Positions 55,301 through 64,000 of a DNA stretch of 64,000 bases are shown here, one piece after another. The position numbers were made by a program, and so were the translations under genes. Origin of the DNA: Lunularia cruciata (Eukaryota; Streptophyta; Marchantiopsida; Lunulariales; Lunulariaceae); assembly GCA_948567375.1 (NCBI GenBank), contig OX419756.1:23228552-23292551 (forward strand), written 5' to 3'. Within the stretch, counting starts at the first letter, position 1, and each line of letters begins with the position of its first letter. The notes below the pieces were generated by a model that saw only the letters and a list, made by a program, of their open reading frames with translations, was not told the DNA's origin and ran no database searches.

Positions 55301-56195
55301 TGTAGAAATTATGAAACCCGAGGACAAAGCAATAGGAAGTAAAGTTACTTCGGGATTGGGTTTGAAGGCCGAGGAAGAAGTAGACATCAGATCGGATTAG
55401 AAACAGATTTGAGATTTGAATAGGCAGATATGAAGAGGTGCATTGTCATTTCAGATCTGCAGGTTTGTAGAGTTGTAAGGAAGAGGTACATTAGGAAGAT
55501 AAATGTCGTTTGCTTCAGTATTTAAGAGTGACATTCATAGTCAGATGTTGTTTAGTGCTCATAATTTCTGAGAATAGATAAAGCAAAGTGTTGTGGAGCA
55601 GTGCTTGTCATTTAAGCTTGATTTTGAGTATCAACTTTGTGTTTGTGTTTGTGAGTGTGTGAAGAAATTTGAAGTGCAAGTCAGTGTGCTTGTTGGATGT
55701 TGGATTCCGCAACCTTGATCTTCATTCTGTGTGTTTGATCCTGAGTGAAATGCAATCAAAGCAATGCCTTGACAGATCTGAGAGGAATTGTAGTGTTGAT
55801 AGTATTCTGCTTTTGTGAGTGCAGTGCAATGTTGATGTGAAGCAATTTTGATCAAGGAAGTTGTGCCTTCAGTGGAGGGGTGGAACACAATTTTGAGGCA
55901 AAGTTGTTTTGCAGTGAAGTGCCATTTTTGGGAGAGCCTGAATCATCACAATCAGATTGTTTTGAAAGAGTTGAAGGTGTTGTGATTAAGAAGTGTTACT
56001 TCATAACAAGACTGTGAATTAGTACTTGTTACTCTCTTTTGGGTGTAGTTTCTACATGAGAGATTAAAGAAGAAATCAAGAAGAACTACAAGTTACTATT
56101 TGACTTTGTATTTGACCAATTTTGAATAGTATCTCTGTGGGAATAAACTTTACTTATCCAATTACCGCAAAAGTGATATTTGCCAAGTTTTCACA
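52400..56195 (+). repeat. L-f 3' LTR
   Basis: 3796 bp, ends AAGTTTTCACA. TATA at 52789 and TATTTAAG at 55519-55526. A 20-bp tandem duplication at 54371-54410 is absent from the 5' LTR (one unit at about 44440), so it arose after insertion or in one LTR only. The LTR is slightly longer than others because of T-rich expansion near its start. Confidence 0.93.
52816..55400 (+). pseudogene. LTR-ORF, copy in L-f 3' LTR
   Basis: Starts MLSNFPLPLRS-type at 52816, MGGGKKNSKFIVRNH at 52956. The globular part is open at 53100-53501 with AFSSKRTKNGYKVESYKDPVKRGIVSALMAILK and AVFFHKR (about 13 bp lost in the GEPINWAR region). Acidic part 53809-54060. Coiled coil in frames 54264-54587, 54621-54860, 54873-55178 and 55179-55400, ending EEEVDIRSD, TAG. 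The 20-bp duplication near 54390 shifts the frame. Sits directly 3' of pol in the element. Confidence 0.78.
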
Positions 56196-58417
56196 ATACA
56201 ATCTCTCTCCTTGGCCCAAACTGTGCCACCTACAACTCCAGTGCAAAGATAGTCCATCACTAAGACATCATCATGAATTTCTTGCTGAACTATACCAATA
56301 TCTTCACTCTTTGGATCTATGACCTCAATACCTCCTCCTATATGTGCTGAGAGAGATACCACCAAAGCCTCAGAAAATATTCACAAAAAGGTCGATGCAT
56401 GCCAGTCTGGCACCATCTACTCATCTATCTCACCATGTTGACGTGCTCCGGTCTGATCTTGCTGGCTGGGACATGGGTTCCTACTCAACCCATCTGCATC
56501 ACGGTTCACCACTTCAGGTCTGTGAACAATTGTGAAATCATACTCTTGTAAAATCAGAGCTCATTGTGCAAGCTTCATGAAAGCTTGTCGTACTCCATCA
56601 ACCACTTCAATGGCTGATTATCATTGATGAGAATGAAGGGGTTATCAAATAGGTAACATCAAAAATGTGCTACTGTCCAAACTACTACCAAGCACTCTCC
56701 CTCATATGAACTATACTTTGCCTCCGCTGAATTATTGGAGCGACTAGTAGATGCCACCATAAACTTCTTCTCATCATCATGTTGGATGAGCACTGCTCCC
56801 AACCCCAACATACTCCAATCAATACAAACCTAAAATGGTCGTCCTTTGATTGATCTCCTAAAACTAGGAGTAGATGTCAACCTCTCCTTGAGCTCTACAA
56901 AAGCTCTCTCTTGCTCATCTCCCCAACACCACTCCTGTATAAGCTTGGTTTGCTTTGTCAAGGCCTTGGCAATGGCACTAAACTCTCTAACATAGCTGTG
57001 ATAGAAGTTTGCCAACCCAAGGATTGCTCACACTCTGCTCACATCAGTAGGCCAAGGAATACATGCAATAGCCTCCACCTTGGTCTCTTGAGCACCAAGT
57101 CCTCTAGGGTAGATAGTGTGACCTAAATACTCAACCTGATCATGGAAGAACCTACACTTCCCAAAATGTAATTTGAGTCCATGAGATCTCAATCTCCCAA
57201 ACACCTCCAACAACTGCCTCTCATGCTCCTCCACAATAATGATATAGACCAAAATGTCATCAATATAGCACCAAGCAAAATCCAATCCAGCTAAGATCCT
57301 ATCCATGATCCTCTAGAACTTAGCAAGAGCATTCTTCAACCCAAATGGTAAGAACCTCCATTGATATAACACATCCTTACCGTGAGGATCAATAACCCAA
57401 AATGTTGTCTTGGACTTATCCTCCTCCCTACTCGGCAACTGATGATATCTTGCTCAAAGATCCAAAGTACTTACAACCTTTGCATGCCCAATTGCATCAA
57501 AGATCTCCTTTGGTGTAGGCATGGCATACTGATCAGCCCTAGTCTGTTGGTTGATAGGATAGTATTCTTCACACATTTGCCTATCTTTGTAATTGCCATG
57601 CATATCCTTCTTGGCTTGCATCACTGTTGTTGATGCATACTCTCCATGTGAAATCTCCACCAAACCAACCTCAAAAAGGTCACTACTCCAACTCTGAATC
57701 AATGTCCTCTATATCACTATATTGATTGGACATCAAAAAATTGATAAATTGCTAGTTAGCTCAATCCATATACCAAGTCCCTTTGGAGCACCCAAATCCT
57801 TCATATTGAAGGCAAAAAAACTTGTGTAGCTCCTCAAGAACCTCCAAACTCTCCATCTTTCCTCTCTTCTAAGCTTGGGTCCAAGATTTGGCTCCCAAAT
57901 ATCCTCTGTAATTGTCATAGGAGTGGAAGACATACTGATTGGCTGCTACACTAGGCCCTTGCGAGCAAAAGTGCCATGCCGCTGACCACTAGAGGTCCCA
58001 ACCTCTATGTGAGAAACTCCCTCCACTCTGGCTGCAAGCTCCACATGTCCTCTAACTGCATCCCAAGTGGACCAAGGGTGTAATCCACGTAGCACATGCT
58101 CACCTGGATGGACTCCAAGTAGACCACTCTCCCTAGTAGCTATTGGCTGTGTCCCAATAATACCATGTCCACTCGGTCCATGGCCCCCAGCATGTGCCTG
58201 AATCGTCTTGATAGGCAGAGTGCTCACAAGTGTCCGAGTGATGATGCCTATCAAGCGCATCCTACATTGCTATACCAAGCCAAGGCTCATAATCCAAGTC
58301 AAACAGTTCAGGTCCATAGCTTGACCTAACGTCTGACGCTTAGATGCCTCTGACACTTCTAGAACAATGGTAATTTTGGTGCAAAAACCCATCGCCCGCT
58401 CTCTCTCATCAGCATTG
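56196..58417 (-). pseudogene. pol: R-b reverse transcriptase and RNase H
   Basis: Minus strand. Linker/lead 58260-57733; RT start (57702-57454, GEYASTTVMQAKKDMHGNYKDRQMCEEYYPIN and AMPTPKEIFDAIGHAKVVSTLDL); RT palm (57306-57028) with CYIDDILVY, both Asp kept (57267-57256), then LKLHFGKCRFFHDQVEYLGHTI. Tether 57015-56830. RNase H in several frames to about 56470 with EAKYSSYEGECLVVVW and NDNQPLKWLME. Below that is decayed linker to 56196. Differs from L and Z RT (YIDD not FIDD). Between protease and RT there is an unusual His/Gly-rich coding segment (58260-57946). Confidence 0.8.
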
Positions 58418-59055
58418 GGCTAACACTCCAAGACTCACGACATTGCTCACTAGAGAACTCAATGAGAGAGAGATAGTTGCAAATGAAAGGATGATGAGTA
58501 CTTCCTCACCCCTTGTTTATATACTTGTGAAATAGTTACGCACCAAAGTTACTAATTACAGGAGTTATTCAAGTTACTAGGCTAAAAGTCAAGTAAAGTC
58601 AAAAAGTCAAAAGGAATATCCATTTACATGGGCATATTCCCCTTAGCATGTGATCTTATCTTGACCCAACCACTAAGTCAAGGATTCCTTCACATGGGCT
58701 ATCCTTGGACTAAAGAAGAATCCCAAAACAAAAAGGCTTGTGGGTCCAAGAGGTCTCAACTCTTTCCTCCAAGCCAAACACCTAGGAATAATACCAAGTC
58801 AACACACTAAAATCCAAAATAGTGGTGCTCATCTTTTCTAGTTCCTCTAAAGTAAGGTCCCCTCTATCTTAGATATAACTAACTTTAGCTAACTATGACT
58901 AATATAGAACCATCCTTTATCTCTAAATAAATAATATCTCTAAATAAATAATATCTCTAAATAAATAATATCTCTAAATAAATAATATCTCTTAAGTACT
59001 TGTAATACAAAGCTAAATATCATGATACCACACACATGCACAAATGGGTGTTACA
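58418..59055 (-). repeat. Z-e 3' LTR, truncated
   Basis: Minus-strand LTR starting TGTAACACCC at 59055 directly after a polypurine tract, so this is a genuine 3' LTR. Truncated after 638 bp at 58418 within the TATA-downstream leader. Includes an expanded 17-bp tandem repeat. Confidence 0.85.
58921..58988. repeat. 17-bp tandem repeat x4 in a Z LTR
   Basis: Four perfect copies of CTCTAAATAAATAATAT. Other Z LTRs have a single CTCTATATAAATAATAT here, so it is a local expansion in this copy. Confidence 0.95.
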
Positions 59056-59068
59056 TTTACCCCCGGAC
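59056..59068 (-). promoter_or_regulatory. Z-family polypurine tract
   Basis: Minus strand GTCCGGGGGTAAA abuts the LTR start TGTAACACCC at 59055, fixing the 5' edge of Z LTRs. Confidence 0.75.
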
Positions 59069-59492
59069 TAAGTTTTCACTTTGTGCTCAAAGTGAAGGTC
59101 TCTCTAGCTTCTATGGTACATCTTCAACTTATCATGGTTAATCCTATCAAAGTGTCTTCCTCCCAACTCCTTGAGATCATAGGTGTAATTGCCCCACACC
59201 TTCTCCACTATGAAAGGTCCAAAGTACTTAGGCAAAAACTTCTTTTGCACTCTCTTGAATCAAATGGAATCAAACAACATTACCCAATCACCTTCTTTGA
59301 AAGGCTCCACCTTCTTCTTGCCTTCCTCTTGTCATAGCTCTCGTTTTGTTTCCTTTGGGCTAGTTCCACTCGAACCATAGCAATTGCTCTTGCCTCTTCC
59401 AACTCCATGGGTTGATCCTTCCTTGACTTCCCTGCATCACCTCCTTGTGCTTTCTTCAATCTCCTATGAATGTTTTGGAAGGTAGGAAGATC
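59069..59492 (-). pseudogene. pol: Z-e pol C-terminus (integrase end)
   Basis: Minus strand. First frame 59492-59280: DLPTFQNIHRRLKKAQGG then AQRKQNESYDKRKARRRW. After a frameshift it continues FKEGDWVMLFDSI, then FGPFIVEKVWGNYTYDLKEL and FDRINHDKLKMYHRS, stop near 59108. This is the classic Ty3 integrase C-terminal domain and end of pol, about 40 bp before the polypurine tract. One in-frame TGA follows DSI. It is cut at 59492 by Z-f. Confidence 0.85.
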
Positions 59493-61023
59493 TGTAACAA
59501 ACATTTGTGCATGTGTGTGGTATTGTGATATTTAGCTTGGTATTACAAGTACTAAAGAGATATTATTTATATAGAGATAAAGGATGGTTCTATATTAGTC
59601 ATGGTTAGCTAAAATTATTCATAGCTAAGATAGAGGGGACCTTACTTTAGAGGAAGTAGAAAAGATGAGCAACACTACTTTGGATTTTAGTGTGTTGACT
59701 TGGTATTATTCCTAGGTGTTTGGCTTTGAGGAAAGAGTTGAGAACTCTTGGGCCCGCAAGCCTTTTTGTTTTGGATTCTTCTTTAGTCCAAGGATAGCCC
59801 ATGTGAAGGAATCCTTGCCTTAGTGGTTGGGTCCAGATAAGATCACATGCTTAGGGGAATATGCCCATGTGAATGGATATTCCTTTCTTCTTTTTGACTT
59901 TACTTGACTTTAAGCCTAGTACGTTGAGTTACTCTGGTAATTAGTAACTTTGGCACGTAATTATTTCACAAATATATAAACAAGGGGTGAGGAAGTACTC
60001 ATCATCCTTTCATTTGCAACTATCTCTCTCATTGAGTTCTTTAGTGAGCAATGTCTTGAGTCTTGGAGTGTTAGCCTTGGGGGAGTATGATGGAGTTGGG
60101 GTTTCTTGCCTTCTTAGTCCATGGTGCGCTACCATAATAGCCATCAAAGGTTCATCTTTAGTGAGAGACAAGTTGGCTCACATTTTTGGTTCCATTCCTA
60201 GGACCTGTCTAGAAGGTAAGATAATGTTCCGTGTTGAATTCTACATTAGGCAGAAGGAGGCTATGAGAGCTCACTTGGAGAGAACATTAGGAGAGAAGAG
60301 GGCTGAACTTATGTTAGAGAACCAAGATGTTAACCTTGTAGTTCATTATGATGTCTTTCAAGTGATTTTGTACATCTTGTACACATGAGAGGATTTGGAG
60401 AGATTGTGTGAGGTGGATTGCAGATTTTGGGGATTAAGGTGATTTTGGGCAAAATCTCAAGTTTGAGATCTGAACTTGAAATTTCTACACATGATAGCTT
60501 GGGTTATCTTTCAGTTAGCACAATTGGAATTATCATGAGGGCTATTATGTGCATTGGGCTAGAATTTTTGAAAGTTGATAGGTAAACTGCTCCCGCAATT
60601 GCATGCTCTCTAGAAAATTGTACAGAGTCTGCCATTTCTTCAATTTTTAGTGGATTGCTGTAAAAATTTTCAAGAAAATTCAGTATGTTATATCCTACCT
60701 ACAAACATTAAAAGTAGAGAGATATCATTCTTGAGCAGAGAGTTATGAGTTTTTGAACTGAGGGGGTTGGTTTATAGACCAAATCTGAAATATCTGTGCT
60801 GAATAGAAAGGTGTCTAGGCCAAATGGCTCAATGAAAAGATTTAAATTTTTGCACAGAGAGACACTATAAACATGCGATCACGTGTGGAAAATTTCAGAG
60901 GATAGTCACGTGCAAGTTGAGAGGTCTGAGTGAAATTGTGAGGAAGTGTCAATTCTATAGAGTGGAGATCTCATGCATGAGGAGTTTGAGAGCACCAAAA
61001 AGCATGTTTGAGTGTTAGGTTCA
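59493..61023 (+). repeat. Z-f LTR, probably solo
   Basis: 1531 bp from TGTAACAAAC to TTAGGTTCA. It lies inside or beside Z-e in the opposite orientation. Flanks AGATC and AGCAC do not form a duplication. Contains the TATATAAACAAGG promoter (about 59966) and the small frame 59987-60388 (133 aa). Its 3' stop at TTCA is my main evidence for the Z LTR end. Confidence 0.75.
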
Positions 61024-62440
61024 AGCACCCCCAATAAGGATATGTTTTCACCCCCAATAAGGATATGTTTGCTGGTAAGGCCCTTCGGTAACCTCTGACT
61101 GTTGATATTGGTAATAAATCCAATTACTAATAGGCCAAGTGTGCCACATGATGTAGAGACTTACCTAGCCATCTCATCTCTCTCCACATACAAGTACCTC
61201 TGTACTCATATACCCGCCTGTAATACCGTAACTAGTCTGGTGCTAATCCCACCAAACAACTCTAATAGACATATCCTCTCTACTAGATACTGCAAAGCAT
61301 TGAGTGTGGTATCTAGAGGTGTCAAAGTAATTGACTCTGGAGGCTCATCCTCACACTCATCTGCCAATGGTACAAAGGCTCCACTCCAAGACTAATGCAT
61401 CAACTGCTATAATGCCTCCTCTAAACCCCACAATGGAACATCCAAGGTGGATAGAACAATCCCACTTGTACTCCAAATCCAAGTGATCTCCTCTGGTATT
61501 GGAGTATCCTCTACATGGATATTCCCTTCCAAGTAACTACACCACTAAAAGCTAAAATTGATGATGCCATGGTCCTAGATTGTAGTGAGCCAAGATTGCC
61601 ACTATTAAATCATATTGGTAGGCGACATACCCGTCCCTCACCAGATTGCCAACCTAGTCTATAGGAGGTTGTCTCCTCCTAATCGTGAATGCTGAAACCC
61701 ATGGAGTATAACACTGCTCCCCCAACTAGCACATCATATGACTCAGCTATTGTCACAACAGTCAAATGACCAGGCTAAACCTGGACAACAAGCTCTCCAC
61801 GTGTGAGGTACTATGTTGAACCACCACCTAGAGATGTGTGGATCTGAAATAGACACCTCTCCACATCAGTCTTCTGTAACTCCAGACTGACTACTACAGC
61901 CTTCCCCAACATAAAGGGTTACGCACCATAGTCTAACAAGACTCTTTGTGGTGTATAGACCTTCCCTAAAGGTCCCACCAAGCAAAACATCCCCCTTTGT
62001 TTATCCAATAGAACAACACCAGGTGTGAACCATGCTCTCTCAAAGGCTGGTCTAGTTGGCAACTCCTCCAGTCTAGCCGCTATTACGTGCCATAAACCAT
62101 TGGTTGCTGAACGGATCCCATGCTCCTCAACCAAGTCAGCTCCACTACCAACCACCTCTACTCTAGTAATAGGAACCGCATCATCCCTACTCTCATAAAG
62201 CATGGAAGCTAACCAAAACACTAAGGCTAGGCCAACTCCCAATGTAAACATGTCACTGGCTAAAAACAAAGGGCATTGCATAATCAATTGAGCCGCCTCC
62301 AACATTGTGCTAGACTCAATCTGTGTAGTAGTAGGTGGCTGACTACTAGGTAGTCCATCATGCACTCCATCACCACCTACCACACCTTCACTGGGACGTC
62401 TAGGAGCCATGGATGTTGTCTGCAATACCTCAGATAGCAT
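61024..62440 (-). pseudogene. pol: R-b protease region
   Basis: Minus-strand frame 62440-61919 (173 aa) ends RVLLDYGA, the start of a retropepsin whose motif is D-Y-G-A in place of D-S/T-G-A. The frame then meets a TAA, and the fold continues with PFMLGKAVVVSLELQKTD and ESYDVLVGGAVLYSMGF (to about 61690). Sequence from 61690 to 61024 is decayed linker. A 23-bp tandem duplication lies at 61026-61070, at the joint with Z-f. Confidence 0.65.
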
Positions 62441-62540
62441 GAAAGATTGGTGAAGTCTGACTTGTCTCCCAACCTCTCCTCTTTGTGGTCCAACTCCACT
62501 GATGCTCCTCTAGGCTTTGGAGCACATATTGCACTCCTAG

Positions 62541-63000
62541 TCATAGCTGCAGATGCATCCACCTAAGCTGCTCTGCACATGAAGTCCAAAGCATCTCTAT
62601 TACTAGCATATGAGGTAGAGCCTTGGCACTCAAATCTGATCTCCTCTTAGCAATGGCCATACAAGCCAATTTCTGCTCCAACTGCTCAATCCGAGTAGCC
62701 ATAGCTATATCAAAAGTAGGAGTAGGTACCGCACCTCTACTAGGCATAGATCCTCTACCACCACCTCTTTCATCTTGTCCTCCATGAACTTGAGCTCCTC
62801 TACTACCTGCCATAGTAGCCCTACCACTCCGTAACTCCGGGTGTAAGTCAAAGCATTGGTCACTAGTGTGACCAAATTTGTGGCAATGCTCACACTACCT
62901 CTGTGCTAGTTGTGATGCACCAGAGGTATCAAGTCCACTGCCCTGAGTACACTCTCTCTTATGGTGAGATCCACCACAAGGCCAACAAGCAATACCACTA
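62541..63000 (-). pseudogene. gag: R-b gag C-terminus with two zinc knuckles
   Basis: Minus strand: CWPCGGSHHKREC (about 62985-62947), an irregular Cys/His cluster, then CEHCHKFGHTSDQC (about 62900-62859), a regular CCHC knuckle, Gly/Arg-rich stretch (AGSRGAQVHGGQDERGGGRG) and a short coiled coil (ATRIEQLEQKLACMA). A stop precedes the second knuckle. Confidence 0.7.
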
Positions 63001-63128
63001 CTCACTGGCTACTAACCCAAAAATGAAGGTAAGGGTCTAGCTCCACTAGGCCCTTTACTTGCTCCATAGGATTTGGGCTGTCCACCTTGTCCTCAAAAAC
63101 CAATTGGGTGTAGTGCACTCTGCTACAC

Positions 63129-64000
63129 TCAAGAAGAAGTCACAATTGTGGATGAGGTCTCCCTACCAAATCCAGATGTCACCCCACTCTCCTCCACCAT
63201 GTTGAGCTCAATATGCTCAGCCAAACCAAAGACCACTGCCAAAGTAGGCAAAGTAGCTTGTAACAACATAGCATCACAAACTCTACATTGCAACTCCCTA
63301 TCCAATATCCCACACCAAAATAGGACTGCTTGGGCCTCAATAACTCCTTGAGTGAAACTGATCAGCCACCTCATGCGAGTGTATGCCTTGCATAGGCTCT
63401 CTCTAGCCTTCTGCTTGAACTCTTGCAAGCTCCTCAATTTGTTAGTCCGCACTCCTCGGTAGTTGTGCCTCACACAAAGTAAGAACTCCACCATAGGGTT
63501 AAACCTTGGTACCACTCCACCTCTTGTAGCATTACCTCTACTCATAGTAGCACTATCTCCAACTAGTGCACCTCTACTAGCTCCACTAATACTCCTTGAG
63601 CTAGGACTCGTAGGTACGGCCAATCTACTCATGACCACCAAACCTAAAGTGATAGAGACATAGTTCGGAGACCAATATTGTCTCCATAACTCAATCTCCT
63701 ACAAATGAGCTCTACTGAACTCATGGTAGTCATCCATCAATAGACCCTCCAGATGCTGAAACAACTCCTTCCATGCCATGAGTAAACAAAGTTGAGTTCC
63801 GCATCTGCTACAAATCACACCAACTATCAAACTCTTGGATGAAGTCATCCAACTCAATGGTACCCACTATACCAAAGTAATAGCTAAGGCCTTTGGAGGC
63901 CCCATAAATCTCATCTATGTCCCACAACAATGGTGCAGACACACCAAGTGAACTTTCAACTAAATCAGCTCTTGTATCAAACTCCAACTCAGAGTTGTAA
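63129..64000 (-). pseudogene. gag: R-b gag capsid, runs off right edge
   Basis: Frame 63641-63129 (170 aa) is the capsid: FNPMVEFLLCVRHNYRGVRTNKL, ESLCKAYTRMRWLISFTQGVIEAQAV, CGILDRELQCRVCDAMLLQ. Upstream to 64000, in other frames, lie SELEFDTRADLVES and APLLWDIDEIYGASKG, the Gag N-terminus, also seen in R-a. Continues beyond the window. Frameshifts around 63650-63760. Confidence 0.75.

Larger units (their letters stand above)
42499..56195 (+). mobile_element. L-f: full-layout long-LTR Ty3 element
   Basis: 5' LTR 42499-46231 (first ~45 bp lost), primer site, gag, protease, RT, RNase H, integrase, polypurine tract and 3' LTR 52400-56195. At 13.7 kb it is the most complete L copy and shows the family order. 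It carries numerous stops. On the right it abuts R-b RNase H at 56196. The left target site is lost in the fusion with L-e. Confidence 0.93.

Noticed and set aside
59488-61028. Target duplication for the Z-f LTR
   Set aside because: Flanks AGATC and AGCAC agree at only three of five positions.
1-64000. tRNA, rRNA, CRISPR arrays, bacterial operons or organelle DNA
   Set aside because: Nothing of the kind seen; the repeats present are dispersed retroelement parts, not spaced arrays.

Overview
The window is a stretch of repetitive DNA from a land plant. I see no host gene, tRNA or rRNA. Nearly everything can be assigned to LTR retrotransposons, mostly Ty3/gypsy plus one Ty1/copia fragment, inserted into one another and heavily decayed. 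The plant assignment rests on the Ty3 pol types, a primer site matching plant tRNA-Asp, and an interstitial run of plant-type telomere repeat (TTTAGGG). The species cannot be named; a large, repeat-dominated genome is the natural setting.

I use four working family names. Family L has very long LTRs (3.75-3.80 kb, TGTGGTGCCCACA...GTTGTCACA), a tRNA-Asp primer site and up to three CCHC knuckles in Gag. Family Z (LTR TGTAACACCC..., at least 1.53 kb) has a separate zinc-knuckle ORF ahead of Gag. Family R is a third Ty3 type with a YIDD reverse transcriptase. C is a copia remnant.

Layout: Z-a 5' part (1-3217, -, gag still open and running off the left edge); L-a fragment (3218-7875, -); Z-b fragment (7889-9744, -); R-a 5' part (9896-12491, -); Z-c (12492-24675, +), split by two solo L LTRs, L-b (14967-18730, +) and L-c (19992-23766, -), each with a recognisable 5-bp target duplication; copia fragment (24676-26040, -); unresolved repeats (26041-27044); L-d (27045-38743, +); a sliver of R integrase (38744-38952, -); Z-d LTR piece (38953-39646, +); L-e (39647-42498, +) fused by deletion to L-f (42499-56195, +); R-b RT/RNase H (56196-58417, -); Z-e 3' end (58418-59492, -); Z-f LTR (59493-61023, +); R-b gag-protease (61024-64000, -).

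The most interesting object is inside the L LTRs. Each full LTR holds a sense-strand reading frame of about 800-850 codons with its own TATA box at fixed spacing. It lies upstream of a second, conserved TATA-like box that presumably starts the genomic RNA. The frame has a globular N-terminal half, an acidic middle and a long coiled coil. It is recognisably the same protein in two LTR subfamilies whose DNA has diverged with many synonymous changes, so it looks like a real accessory gene carried in U3, an arrangement comparable to MMTV sag or lentiviral nef. All copies here carry stops or frameshifts.
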